From: PALSA-1353 sp036267155 | Lineage (GTDB): Bacteria; Planctomycetota; Phycisphaerae; Tepidisphaerales; Tepidisphaeraceae | DNA: 64,000 nt | Direction: 5' to 3' | NCBI GenBank assembly: GCA_036267155.1 | Contig: DATAWP010000034.1 | Span: 1-64,000 of the forward strand | In this document: piece by piece, positions 33,417-42,169 of the stretch | Numbering within the stretch: the stretch's first letter is position 1 | How the letters are laid out: each line of letters begins with the position of its first letter | Made by a program: the position numbers and the translations under genes | The notes under the pieces: generated by a model | What the model was told of the DNA's origin: nothing | Databases searched by the model: none | What the model saw: the letters and a program-made list of their open reading frames with translations, nothing else

Positions 33417-34475
33417 TTGAGTCGCCACACCCGCCGCGTCAGCCGCGTTTTCACCGTCCTTCTGCTCCTCAGTTTTTCGATCGCCGCTCTGTCATTCATA
33501 TACAAGATGAATCATCAGACCGCCGGCGCCGCCACCGCCGCGCCGCCGGCGCCGCTGTTGACCAACGACTCAACCCCCGCGCCCAGCGCAGGGCCGGCCA
33601 CGCAGCCCGCGACGGAGGAGCCCGCTTCGCCGCCGATGATCGACCCGCCGCCGAAAGTTGAAGATGCCGCCTTTCTTTCCACCCCCACGACCGAGCCGAG
33701 CGCGTCCGCTTCTTCCCTCATCGCCAGCGCGCAGAGCGACATCGACCGCGGAAGACTTCTGGAAGCCCGCGCCCAACTCAACGAAGCCCTTCAATCCGGC
33801 GACCTCGGCGATTCGCAGCTTGCCTCCGTCAAGACCATGATCAGCCAGACTAACCAGACGGTGATCTTCGGCCGCCAGCGATTTGCGGACGATCCCTACG
33901 GCGGAACGTATGTGGTCCAGCCTGGCGACAGCCTGAACCGAATCGCCCTGGCCCACGACTGCACATGGGAAATTATTGGCCGGATCAACGGGATCGATCC
34001 CCGTCATCTTCGCGCCGGCGCGACGATCAAAGTCATCCAGGGCCCGTTCTTCGCCGTGGTGGACAAGCACAAATTCACGATCGACATGTACCTCGGCGGA
34101 CTCCCCGGCGAAAAAAGTTCGATGTATGTCACAACCTATATGGTCGGTCTGGGCCGGGACGACTCCACGCCGCCGGGAACCTGGATGGTTGAACCCCACC
34201 GCAAACTGAAACATCCGACATACTACAGCCCTCGCGGCGAAGGCGTCATTGCCGCCGACGATCCCAAAAATCCGCTGGGCGGATATTGGATCGGTCTGAC
34301 CGGCACCGAAGGCCAGGCCGTCGGCAAACTTTCCTACGGCATCCACGGCACGATCGACCAAAGCAGCATCGGCAAGCAATCGAGCCTGGGCTGCATCCGC
34401 CTCGGCGCCAGCGACATCCCGCTGGTGTATGACATGCTGGTCGAGGGCAAGAGCATGGTGGTAGTGAAAGAATAG
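33417..34475 (+). CDS. LysM and L,D-transpeptidase (YkuD) cell-wall protein
   Basis: About 352 residues. N-terminal membrane anchor (VFTVLLLLSFSIAALSFI), Pro/Ala-rich linker, a helical region (about 100-145), a LysM domain (TYVVQPGDSLNRIALAHDCTW, about 163-205) and a YkuD domain (about 210-350) ending in the catalytic SYGIHGT...SSLGCIRL with His and Cys. It cross-links peptidoglycan via 3-3 bonds. The TTG at 33417 was chosen as start because GGAGG lies 7 nt upstream; an in-frame ATG at 33405 would contain that site. Confidence 0.88.
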   Translation: MSRHTRRVSRVFTVLLLLSFSIAALSFIYKMNHQTAGAATAAPPAPLLTNDSTPAPSAGPATQPATEEPASPPMIDPPPKVEDAAFLSTPTTEPSASASSLIASAQSDIDRGRLLEARAQLNEALQSGDLGDSQLASVKTMISQTNQTVIFGRQRFADDPYGGTYVVQPGDSLNRIALAHDCTWEIIGRINGIDPRHLRAGATIKVIQGPFFAVVDKHKFTIDMYLGGLPGEKSSMYVTTYMVGLGRDDSTPPGTWMVEPHRKLKHPTYYSPRGEGVIAADDPKNPLGGYWIGLTGTEGQAVGKLSYGIHGTIDQSSIGKQSSLGCIRLGASDIPLVYDMLVEGKSMVVVKE

Positions 34476-34680
34476 CGTCGGCCAAGCGGGACTTGGCGTC
34501 GGATGACAGCTTTTCCATTTTGGGGTGATGAATCCGCGTGGACCTTCTGAAGGAGCCGGGCCTTCGCCGGCGACCGCGGGCCCATGGGCTTAACATATAG
34601 CTGCCAGATAAATTGAGCGTCATCAGGCCGCGACAATTTTCCATCAGCGGCTTGAAATGAAGGCGGGATCACTTCACGAT

Positions 34681-35961
34681 ATGGCCAGAAAAATGACCGC
34701 AAACCTGCGCAATTGGGCCGGCAATTACACCTACACCGCCGCCAGAATTCATCGGCCGCAAACGGTCGAGCAGGTTCGGGAGATTGTCGTCCGCGCCGGC
34801 AAGTTGCGGGCGCTGGGAACCCGGCATTCGTTTAATGACATCGCCGATTCGGCTGAGGATCTCATCTCCCTGGAGCATCTGGATCGCGTGACGGCACTCG
34901 ACCGCGCGAGGTCTACAGTGACGGTTGAAGCGGGCATTCGGTATGGCCAACTGGGACAATCTCTTCTCCGTGAAGGGTATGCGCTGCACAATCTGGCCTC
35001 GCTGCCGCATATCTCCGTCGCCGGCGCTTGCGCGACTGGAACGCACGGTTCGGGCGACGGCAACGGCAATCTGGCCACGGCCGTTGCGGCGATGGAGGTG
35101 GTCACAGCCGACGGCGAGGTGGTCGAGTTCTCCCGTGAACGGGACGGCCCGCAGTTTCAGGGAATAGTCATCGGACTCGGCGCCTTTGGGGTGATCACAA
35201 AGCTCACGCTCGACATTGTTCCGGCGTTTTCGATTCGGCAGGACGTATATGAAAATCTGCCGCTGGCGCTGATGGAACAACACTTCGACGCGATCATGGG
35301 TAGCGGCTACAGCGTCAGCCTTTTCACGGACTGGCAAAGTGAGAACATCAACCAAATCTGGTTGAAACGCCGCGTCACGGACGGCGCCACCAGCGCGCTG
35401 ACCCCCGCGCTGTTGAAGGCGACGCCCGCGCCGGCCGATCGGCATCCGATCGCGGCGATTTCCGCCGTCAATTGCACCGCGCAAATGGGAGTTCCCGGCC
35501 CGGCCTTTGAGCGATTGCCTCATTTTCGCATGGACTACACGCCCAGCAGCGGCCAGGAATTGCAGACCGAGTATTTCGTGCCTCGGCCGCACGCGGCGGC
35601 GGCCATTCGTACGATCTGGCAAATGCGAAATCGCTTAGCGCCGTTGCTACAGATCTCAGAGGTGCGCACCATCGCCGCCGATACGCTCTGGATGAGCCCA
35701 TGTTATCAGCAGGCGTGTGCCACGATTCATTTCACCTGGAAACAGGATTGGCCTGCGGTCCAAAAACTGCTTCCGCTGATTGAAGAGCGGCTCGCGCCTT
35801 TTGGCGCCCGTCCGCACTGGGGCAAACTGTTCACCATGCCGCCGGCACAAGTGCAGTCTCGCTACGAAAAGCTGCCGGAGTTTCGCCAACTGCTTCAGTC
35901 CCACGACCCGCGGGGCAAGTTCCGCAATTCGTTTGTGGAGAAGTATCTCTTTAGCGGCTGA
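34681..35961 (+). CDS. alditol (xylitol/sorbitol) oxidase-like FAD enzyme
   Basis: 426 residues (34657 is an alternative start). PCMH-type FAD domain, then an ALO-type C-terminal domain. RALGTRHSFNDIADS contains the His equivalent to the covalent FAD His of AldO; LPHISVAGACATGTHGSGDG is the pyrophosphate loop. SVSLFTDWQSENINQIWLKR and TLWMSPCYQ follow the AldO pattern. The C-terminal HWGKLF and DPRGKFRN are shared with the wider aldonolactone oxidase family. It oxidises polyols with O2, giving hydrogen peroxide. No catalase gene is adjacent. Confidence 0.85.
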   Translation: MARKMTANLRNWAGNYTYTAARIHRPQTVEQVREIVVRAGKLRALGTRHSFNDIADSAEDLISLEHLDRVTALDRARSTVTVEAGIRYGQLGQSLLREGYALHNLASLPHISVAGACATGTHGSGDGNGNLATAVAAMEVVTADGEVVEFSRERDGPQFQGIVIGLGAFGVITKLTLDIVPAFSIRQDVYENLPLALMEQHFDAIMGSGYSVSLFTDWQSENINQIWLKRRVTDGATSALTPALLKATPAPADRHPIAAISAVNCTAQMGVPGPAFERLPHFRMDYTPSSGQELQTEYFVPRPHAAAAIRTIWQMRNRLAPLLQISEVRTIAADTLWMSPCYQQACATIHFTWKQDWPAVQKLLPLIEERLAPFGARPHWGKLFTMPPAQVQSRYEKLPEFRQLLQSHDPRGKFRNSFVEKYLFSG

Positions 35962-35966
35962 GTTGT

Positions 35967-36149
35967 TTATTGAATCTCGATTCGCACGTCGGACATTTTT
36001 CTGAAATCGCTGTCGAATGTCGCGACTGGTACATCGCTACTGGCGGCGTGCGCGGCGATCACGCAGTCCACGAAGTGCAGGCTCCTTTGGCCATATCGGC
36101 GCAGCGCATCGAGACAGATGTCCAACTATTTCAACGGCCATTTGTTCAT
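35967..36149 (-). pseudogene. PIN-domain (VapC-type) toxin remnant, internally deleted
   Basis: The frame begins at an ATG overlapping the antitoxin stop (ATGA) and reads MNKWPLK, TAG, then LDICLDALRRYGQRSLHFVD, CVIAAHAASS, VPVATFDSDFRKM and a final IEIQ. The part after the stop is the C-terminal third of a PIN ribonuclease (conserved Asp in FVDCVIAAHA, ATFDSDF). The roughly 65 residues carrying the first catalytic Asp and Glu are missing. The toxin is therefore doubly inactivated, by deletion and by an amber codon. Confidence 0.75.
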
Positions 36150-36394
36150 CGCTTCGCCTCTCGACGGTCGGCACGGGCAGCCTCGCGGATATGCACGAAT
36201 GACAACCCGTTGCCCTTGCCGCTCGACAATGCCCCCTTCAATGCTCGGAGCCCAGGCTGCAAACGGATCGTCGCATGATCTCCCTCCACGGCATACTGGA
36301 GCTTGTCTCCCGGTTTGATGTTCAACGCCTTACGAACCTCACAGGGAATTGTGGTCCGGCCGGCCCGTGTTACCGTCGAATGGCGCATTTGCAT
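36146..36394 (-). CDS. AbrB/MazE-type antitoxin
   Basis: 82 residues, swapped-hairpin AbrB DNA-binding fold: STVTRAGRTTIPCEVRKAL, IKPGDKLQYAVEGDHATIRL. The C-terminal tail (GLSFVHIREAARADRR) would bind a PIN toxin. The frame is intact, but the following toxin gene is reduced to a fragment. It starts at the ATG at 36394 or two codons later. This is the second locus in the window with a surviving antitoxin and a dead toxin. Confidence 0.82.
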   Translation of the reverse strand: MQMRHSTVTRAGRTTIPCEVRKALNIKPGDKLQYAVEGDHATIRLQPGLRALKGALSSGKGNGLSFVHIREAARADRREAKR

Positions 36395-36538
36395 TTCCGC
36401 TGCCTGATGAACCGCTTTACATTTCTATCGTCGCTTCTACGGAACTTCAATTTCGCCGGCGCTTCAATGACGGCGGCGAGCAGGATGGCAAAGTTTCCTT
36501 GAGTTTTCTGAACCAGAGACGAGATGGAATCCCGAGCC

Positions 36539-37366
36539 TTATTTGCTCAGGTTGAGATTCATCACCGCCGCCAGCACGTGGCCGGCCACGACGCGATACG
36601 CATCGTTCTGATCGGAGGGCCAGGTGGAACTGTCCTTCAGCGTATTCAATTCGGTCATCAGGTTGTCGTGCAGCTTTTGGGCATCGACAGAGTTGGGCAC
36701 ATCGATCTTCCAACCGCTTAACATGCCTGCCTTGGTCATCGGTACGACGATTTGCTGGCCGCTGCCGAAAGCGACGAACGTCACGACTGCCGAGTCTCGG
36801 TCGGCATTGGCCGTACCGGCGCCGGATTGACTTGAATTGGGCGCGTTGTTGCTGGCGTAGCCGCCCTGGCGAATAGTGATCGTGGGATTGTCCAGAGCCG
36901 ATTGGCCGATGTCGAAATCGTTGCCGTACTTGCTCTTCCATTCACCTTGAATCTGAGCCACGAGGCCGTTCAGATCGGCGAAATCCTGTTTACCGGCTTG
37001 TCCGATGCGGTCTTCAGAATTGGCGGTAAAGTCTTTGACGAGGCTGGCGAACCCGTCCTTGGTGAGGGCATCATCAACGGCTGTCGCCATGCCGCGGCGA
37101 ATGCTGGTCGCATCCGGAGCGGCCGCGTTCTCGCTGGAAGTGACCGCGTTGGACGCCTGCTGCGCCATATCGCTGGCGCGGGTGGTCGCATTACTCAACG
37201 CCTGTCCGGTTTTATCCGCGGCGTTCTGGACATCGTTGGCGGCCTGTTGGCCCCCGGAATTATTGTTCGCAGGGGTATTGGTCGCCTCGTCGTTCTTGCT
37301 GCAACCAACCAGTCCCATCATTCCAATCGCCGCCGCCAAGGCGGCAACATGTGCAATTCTTTTCAT
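36539..37366 (-). CDS. lipoprotein of unknown function
   Basis: 275 residues. Lipoprotein signal ending MGLVGC, then a low-complexity stretch of Asn, Ala, Gln and Thr (about 25-90) that looks helical. The globular part, about 95-275, contains RRGMATAVDDALTKDGFASL, FDIGQSALDNPTITIR, VTFVAFGSGQQIVVPM and NDAYRVVAGHVLAAVM. I do not recognise the domain. It has a good GAGG-type ribosome binding site and stands alone. Confidence 0.6.
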   Translation of the reverse strand: MKRIAHVAALAAAIGMMGLVGCSKNDEATNTPANNNSGGQQAANDVQNAADKTGQALSNATTRASDMAQQASNAVTSSENAAAPDATSIRRGMATAVDDALTKDGFASLVKDFTANSEDRIGQAGKQDFADLNGLVAQIQGEWKSKYGNDFDIGQSALDNPTITIRQGGYASNNAPNSSQSGAGTANADRDSAVVTFVAFGSGQQIVVPMTKAGMLSGWKIDVPNSVDAQKLHDNLMTELNTLKDSSTWPSDQNDAYRVVAGHVLAAVMNLNLSK

Positions 37367-37454
37367 GGCAAAAACTCCTCGTTTAAATGGTCAATGTTGG
37401 GAGTAACGCAAAATTCGCGCCGATATGGAAAAAACCGCTTCAGCCCGTTATTGA

Positions 37455-38240
37455 ATGACATCCCCACGACGAAACGACGCACGCCAGTCGCTTTTGCTTG
37501 ACTTTGTCGTATCCCCTTCGATGATCGCCCACATCATGGCAGCCAAGCCGCGAGGCCCGAAAAAGTCTATCATCGTGGTCGCGAGCCTGGCGGTCATGTT
37601 CTGCATCGCGCTGGTGCTGGACGTTCCTGTTTCCACCTGGGCGCACGACTCCGGACTGGCGGGATGGCTGAAAGGCCATTGGCTGCTGACGCACATCATC
37701 CGCATACCCGGACATTTCATTTTTTTTACGTTGCCGGTCTGCGTGGTGATTCTGATCCGAGAGTGGGCCAAAAACGATCGCGACGGACCGCCGGTCTGGA
37801 AAAAGCCGGCGATCGTGCTCCTGGCCGGAATTCTTTCGGGAATCAATGCTCTTCTGAAATGGATGATAGGTCGAATCCGTCCTTACCATGGGGTGCCTCC
37901 GTTTGAGCTGCACCCTTTCAAAACGGGACTTCTGAACGTGGAAGCGAGCTATTCATTCCCTTCGGGCGACGTGGCCCTTGCCGTCGCAATGTCGGCGAGC
38001 CTGACGATGGTCTTTCCCAGGCTTTGGCCGCTGTGGTGGACGTTGGCGGTGATCGTCGCCCTGGAGCGCATCGCCGAAAACGCTCATTACCCCAGCGACA
38101 CCGTGGCCGGGGCGGCGCTCGGCATCGCCGTGGCGGTTCTGGCCAGAAAAATGATCCGGTTTCTGGGCAAAAAGGATGAAAATTCGTCCGGCGGCTTTTC
38201 CGTTGTCACGCAACAAACCTCCAGCGGACCTATATCATAA
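37455..38240 (+). CDS. PAP2-family membrane phosphatase with PSGD variant motif
   Basis: 261 residues, about five or six transmembrane helices. PAP2 motifs: 1 = KWMIGRIRPY, 2 = SFPSGDVALA where the usual PSGH His is Asp, 3 = ERIAENAHYPSDTVAG with its Arg, His and Asp. Relatives dephosphorylate undecaprenyl pyrophosphate or phosphatidic acid outside the membrane. The start may be the ATG at 37521 rather than 37455. It precedes the GT2 gene by 23 nt, suggesting a lipid-carrier/sugar-transfer pair. Confidence 0.8.
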   Translation: MTSPRRNDARQSLLLDFVVSPSMIAHIMAAKPRGPKKSIIVVASLAVMFCIALVLDVPVSTWAHDSGLAGWLKGHWLLTHIIRIPGHFIFFTLPVCVVILIREWAKNDRDGPPVWKKPAIVLLAGILSGINALLKWMIGRIRPYHGVPPFELHPFKTGLLNVEASYSFPSGDVALAVAMSASLTMVFPRLWPLWWTLAVIVALERIAENAHYPSDTVAGAALGIAVAVLARKMIRFLGKKDENSSGGFSVVTQQTSSGPIS

Positions 38241-38263
38241 ACGAGTCCACCGACGAGAAGCCG

Positions 38264-39028
38264 ATGAGCCAAAGCGTTGAATTGTCGCTGGTCGTGCCCG
38301 CCTATAACGAGCAGGAGGTAATCCCCGAGCTGCTCCGGCGCGTCGAGGCCGCTCTGCGCAATTCCGGCAAAAGCTTTGAAGTCATCATCGTGGACGATGG
38401 CAGCACGGACGGCACACCCCGGCTTCTGGGCGAAGCCATGTCCAGCCTGCCCTGGCTGCGGGTCCTGCGCATGAGCCGAAACGGCGGCCAAAGCGCCGCG
38501 TTCGATGCCGGCTTCAAAGCCGCACGCGGCGGGATCATCGCCACCGTCGACGCCGACTTGCAAAACGACCCCGAGGAAATCGTCCGGCTCCTGCCGATGC
38601 TGGACGGCTACGATATGATCACTGGCTGGCGCAGCAAGCGCCGCGACAGCGCCTTCCGCCGATTCCAGACCCGGGCCGCCAACCGAATCCGCAATTGGAT
38701 CAGCAAGGAAACCATCAACGATTCCGCCAGCAGCCTCAAGGTCTACAAGCGGCATTGCCTGGATGGCATTCACCTGTTCGCCGGCGCCCACCGGTTCATG
38801 CCGACACTGGTGAAAATGCGCGGCTACACCGTTCTGGAAACCCCGGTGTCGCACTCCCCGCGCTACGCCGGCAGCGCCAAATACGGCTTCCGCAACCGCG
38901 CGTGGCGGGCGTTCGTCGATTTGCTCGGCGTAAGATGGATGAAGGAACGATACCTGCGATACAGCGCATCGGAAATGAAACCCGAAATCCAAAATCCGAA
39001 TGACGAATCAAATTCGAAATCCGAATGA
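38264..39028 (+). CDS. family 2 glycosyltransferase (DPM1/GtrB-like)
   Basis: 254 residues. GT2 domain: LSLVVPAYNEQEVIPELLRR, VIIVDDGSTDGT, NGGQSAAFDAGFKAA and the DxD equivalent DADLQNDPEE, then the RKRRDS-like GWRSKRRDSAFRR. It lacks the C-terminal membrane helices of GtrB. Similar enzymes charge polyprenyl phosphate with a sugar. The last 18 codons (from EMKPEIQ, with NPNDESNSKSE) are read from a dispersed repeat, so the natural C-terminus has been replaced or extended by the repeat. Confidence 0.87.
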   Translation: MSQSVELSLVVPAYNEQEVIPELLRRVEAALRNSGKSFEVIIVDDGSTDGTPRLLGEAMSSLPWLRVLRMSRNGGQSAAFDAGFKAARGGIIATVDADLQNDPEEIVRLLPMLDGYDMITGWRSKRRDSAFRRFQTRAANRIRNWISKETINDSASSLKVYKRHCLDGIHLFAGAHRFMPTLVKMRGYTVLETPVSHSPRYAGSAKYGFRNRAWRAFVDLLGVRWMKERYLRYSASEMKPEIQNPNDESNSKSE

Positions 39029-39097
39029 CGAAACGGTTTTCGCTTCAGATTTGCGTCATTCGAATTTGATTCGTCATTCGAATTTCGATTTTCGAAT
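38975..39097. repeat. dispersed AT-rich repeat forming a foldback
   Basis: Units of the type CCGAATGACGAATCAAATTC (left, 38993-39033) recur inverted as CGTCATTCGAATTTGATTCG (39054-39087). The region spans the 3' end of the GT2 gene and the gap before the next gene. A related repeat is at 52349-52404. The hairpin may also end the PAP2-GT2 transcript. Confidence 0.7.
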
Positions 39098-39105
39098 TTT
39101 CCGGC

Positions 39106-39111
39106 TACTAT
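39106..39111 (+). promoter_or_regulatory. -10 box (TACTAT), leaderless spacing
   Basis: TACTAT ends exactly 6 nt before the ATG at 39118, directly after the AT-rich repeat. Confidence 0.45.
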
Positions 39112-39117
39112 CCTTCT

Positions 39118-39951
39118 ATGCAGGTCCAGGGCCACGACCTCGGAATTTGCAGTTGGTCTCTGCACCCCCCGGGGATGGCCGAGCTTGTCGAGTCCGCGCA
39201 TCAACTCGGCGTTTCCCACGTCCATCTGGCCTTGGGGCCCCTGGTTTTTCTTGATGATAAGCAGAAGCATCTGGAACTCGGCCAGATCCGCGCCGGCGGC
39301 CTGGCGCTGACGGCCGGCATGATCGGCTTTCCCGGCGAGGATTATTCCACCATCACCCGCATCCGCCTCACCGGCGGGTTTTTGCCGGATGAATCCTGGA
39401 ACATCCGCCGGCGACTCACCGTCGAAGCCGCCAAGGTCGCCGAGGAACTTGGCCTAACCATGCTTACAACCCACGGCGGCTTCATTCCGCCCTCCAATCA
39501 CGCGGATTATCCAGAGCTTCTCGGCCGCGTTGCCGAACTGGCCAAGTCGCTGCGCGAGCACAACATCGTGCTGGCCCTGGAAACGGGACAGGAATCGGCG
39601 TCGGAGCTATTGCAATTTCTCAACGATCTTCCGGCCGGGAACGTCGCCGTTAATTTTGACCCCGCGAACATGCTGCTCTACGGCACCGGCGATCCGGTGG
39701 AAGCCGTTCGCACGCTCAGCCGGCATATTCGCCACGTTCATATCAAGGATGCCGTCGCCTCTGAAAACCCCGGCATCGACTGGGGCGAGGAAGTTCCCAT
39801 CGGCACGGGCGATGTGGATTTCGAAGAACTGCTATTGGCCTTGCGCGACATCGATTACACCGGACCGCTGATCATCGAACGCGAGGCCGGACGCAATCAG
39901 ATGCAGGACATCCGTTCAGCGATCGCGTTCATGCAAGGCCTCCCATCATAG
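39118..39951 (+). CDS. sugar phosphate isomerase/epimerase-like TIM barrel
   Basis: 277 residues, xylose-isomerase-like TIM barrel. GICSWSLHPPGM at the start, LTTHGGFIPP, LALETGQES (Glu ligand), VNFDPANMLLYG (Asp), HVHIKDA (His, Asp) and LIIEREAGRN (Glu). The divalent-metal ligand set looks complete. Substrate not predictable; myo-inositol or keto-sugar relatives are common. It is not closely similar to the TIM barrel at 10017. Confidence 0.77.
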   Translation: MQVQGHDLGICSWSLHPPGMAELVESAHQLGVSHVHLALGPLVFLDDKQKHLELGQIRAGGLALTAGMIGFPGEDYSTITRIRLTGGFLPDESWNIRRRLTVEAAKVAEELGLTMLTTHGGFIPPSNHADYPELLGRVAELAKSLREHNIVLALETGQESASELLQFLNDLPAGNVAVNFDPANMLLYGTGDPVEAVRTLSRHIRHVHIKDAVASENPGIDWGEEVPIGTGDVDFEELLLALRDIDYTGPLIIEREAGRNQMQDIRSAIAFMQGLPS

Positions 39952-40009
39952 TTGATTAGCGGCGGTGCAGAAGACCGCGGATTTGTCCCGTCCAATCCCG
40001 CCGGACGGG

Positions 40010-41224
40010 TCACGCAACTGCCGCCGGCGCGACCGTTCGGCTGACCGGATTGCGTTTCCATCGCTTGTCCAGTTGGATGGGCGGAAATTCGATAAACCGG
40101 TAGGTGATCGCGCAAATAGCCAGAATAATCAGGCCCTGAACCGTCATCATGATCCACGCCTCGATCCCCGGATCCGGTGTATGAGCAAACGGGCGAAGCA
40201 GCGATGCCGAAAATCGTATAATGGTCACGTGGGTCAGGTAAATGCTGTAGCTGGCGGCCCCCAGCATTTTGGCGCCGCGGAACGTCAGCAGCCCAAAAAC
40301 GGAATTGCCGTGAACTGCTGGAAGAAACGCAGCCGCGGCCAATAGATATGCGCCCAGCATGTAGCCGTTGTAGTAATAGACCGGCAAAAGAACGATGCAG
40401 GCGATGAACGCGAGGCTTCCCCACGGCCCTTCCAGGAGCCGGATCGGTCCCATTGCCGCGAGCGACTGCGCGATTACCGCCCCCAATAAAAATGGAAAAT
40501 AAAATGATGCGCCGCCGCCGACCATGATCGGACCCGTTCTATTCAGCATGCGATAGGCGTAAAAGGCCGCGAACCCGATCATGATGACGATGAATCTTCT
40601 CGACGGCCGGGCGAAGATCGCCAGCAGCGGCAACGCAAGATAAAACTGCCACTCATATCCCAGCGTCCATGCCACGAAACCGTTCACTTGCTCCGGGTCG
40701 ACTCCGTTGAGGGGTTTCCAGTTGGTCAGGCCCATGGGCAGCATGTAGGACAGATTGCCGAAAAAGGCTCCTCGGGTTCCCGCCGGCGGAAGGCCGGTTC
40801 GTGCCAGAATGATCAGCACGACCGCCGCGCACGAAGCGAAATACATGGGCGCGATTCGCATCAACCGGCCCCGATATAGCTGAAACGGGCGAACCGACGG
40901 GCTTCCCGCGATCGCCTTTGACCAGAAGAGGAAGCCGGTGATCAGAAAAAAGAAAACGACGGCGGTTTGACCGAGCAGGTTATAGACCTTCGACCAGGGA
41001 TGTGACCATTGCCCGGTTCGCAGGAAGTAATAGTTGACGACCGCATGATGAAGAAACACGCCGATGGCCAGGAAGCCGCGCAAACCGTCCAGCGATTCGT
41101 ACCGTGAGATGGGATGCGGATCGGTTGCCCGGCGGTAAAACCCGCTGAACCGCGCGATGCATTCTCCGGCAAGTAGAAGCACCGCCACCGCGAGCAATCC
41201 TTCAAGCTGGCTACTAATCGGCAT
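40010..41224 (-). CDS. acyltransferase 3 (OafA/YrhL-type) membrane protein
   Basis: 404 residues with about ten transmembrane helices. Motif LDGLRGFLAIGVFLHHAVVN carries the conserved Arg and His of the family near the N-terminus; FFLITGFLFW and SIYLTHVTI are also typical. These proteins O-acetylate sugars of surface polysaccharides or peptidoglycan. The ATG shares one base with the stop of the SDR gene (TAATG), so the two are coupled. Confidence 0.87.
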   Translation of the reverse strand: MPISSQLEGLLAVAVLLLAGECIARFSGFYRRATDPHPISRYESLDGLRGFLAIGVFLHHAVVNYYFLRTGQWSHPWSKVYNLLGQTAVVFFFLITGFLFWSKAIAGSPSVRPFQLYRGRLMRIAPMYFASCAAVVLIILARTGLPPAGTRGAFFGNLSYMLPMGLTNWKPLNGVDPEQVNGFVAWTLGYEWQFYLALPLLAIFARPSRRFIVIMIGFAAFYAYRMLNRTGPIMVGGGASFYFPFLLGAVIAQSLAAMGPIRLLEGPWGSLAFIACIVLLPVYYYNGYMLGAYLLAAAAFLPAVHGNSVFGLLTFRGAKMLGAASYSIYLTHVTIIRFSASLLRPFAHTPDPGIEAWIMMTVQGLIILAICAITYRFIEFPPIQLDKRWKRNPVSRTVAPAAVA

Positions 41225-42150
41225 TACATCGTCCTGGCATATTCGCTCAGCGCCTGCTCAAACGGCGCCGGCTTCCAGCCGAATTCATTTTGGAATTCCG
41301 TCAGATCGCAGGTGTTATCTTCCTGGCTCATCGTCACCTGGTCACGATTGAACGGCAGCAGCGTGCCCGGAACGATCGCCGCCAACATTTTCGCGTACCA
41401 CACCGGGATCGGCATCGTCAGCCGGTTCTTCCCGACGATCGCACGTGCGATCGCTTTGTGCATTTGGGGCCAGGTTAATTGTTCAGATCCGCCCAATTCG
41501 TAAGTCTTTCCGATGGTTTTGGAATTGGCGATCGCATCCACAAATGCGCGGGCCACATCGTTGACATAAACCGGTTGAAGCCGGCCCGCGCCGCCGAGGC
41601 CGAACATCCCCGCACCGAAATACGGCATGAACAGAAACGGCGGGGACCGCTTTCTAGCCCATTTCGCTTCCATTTTCATGAATTCGCCGTCCGGCCCGTG
41701 AATCATGGACGGTCGAATGATCGTCCAGTCCAAGCCGCTGGCGCGGACAAGTTCCTCCGCCTGCCATTTCGTTTTGTGATATTCGCTGCTCGCATTGGCT
41801 CGGGTTCCCAGCGCGGACATTTGAATGTACCGCTGCACGCCGATCCGGTGTGCCAAGTCCAGGACGCTGCGCGTTCCCTCGACATGAATTCGCTGGAACG
41901 TAACGCCTTTTTGGGGATTCTCCATGATGATGCCGACGAGATGAATGACCGCCGCACATCCGCGCATCCCTTCATCCAGCGCCGCCGCATCGAATAAATC
42001 GCCTCTGATGATGCGGATATCACCGGGATTTTGCGGCGGTTTTTCCCCCCTCACCAGCGCATTGACGCCGAACGACCGGCCGACCAGTTCCCGCATCACC
42101 GCCGATCCCACGAACCCGCTCGCGCCGGTCACGAAGACTCTTTCGGCCAT
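41224..42150 (-). CDS. NAD(P)-binding SDR, NDUFA9/atypical type
   Basis: 308 residues, Rossmann fold: FVTGASGFVGSAVMREL, INGDL-like IIRGDLFD, VIHLVGII, YHKTKWQAEELVRASGLDWT, IIRPSMIHGP. The absence of a classical YxxxK at the standard place (YHKTK instead) and the LQPVYVNDVARAF motif fit the NDUFA9-like NAD-binding group, which are quinone or carotenoid-related proteins in some bacteria. Divergent from hemC with only 19 bp between the starts. Confidence 0.8.
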   Translation of the reverse strand: MAERVFVTGASGFVGSAVMRELVGRSFGVNALVRGEKPPQNPGDIRIIRGDLFDAAALDEGMRGCAAVIHLVGIIMENPQKGVTFQRIHVEGTRSVLDLAHRIGVQRYIQMSALGTRANASSEYHKTKWQAEELVRASGLDWTIIRPSMIHGPDGEFMKMEAKWARKRSPPFLFMPYFGAGMFGLGGAGRLQPVYVNDVARAFVDAIANSKTIGKTYELGGSEQLTWPQMHKAIARAIVGKNRLTMPIPVWYAKMLAAIVPGTLLPFNRDQVTMSQEDNTCDLTEFQNEFGWKPAPFEQALSEYARTM

Positions 42151-42157
42151 AACCCGT

Positions 42158-42163
42158 TAAGAT
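42158..42163 (+). promoter_or_regulatory. -10 box (TAAGAT) of hemC, overlapping the divergent SDR -10 box
   Basis: TAAGAT ends 6 nt before the hemC ATG at 42170. On the other strand TATCTT (42164-42159) sits 8 nt before the SDR ATG at 42150. The two boxes overlap almost completely. Confidence 0.5.
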
Positions 42164-42169
42164 ACTGTC

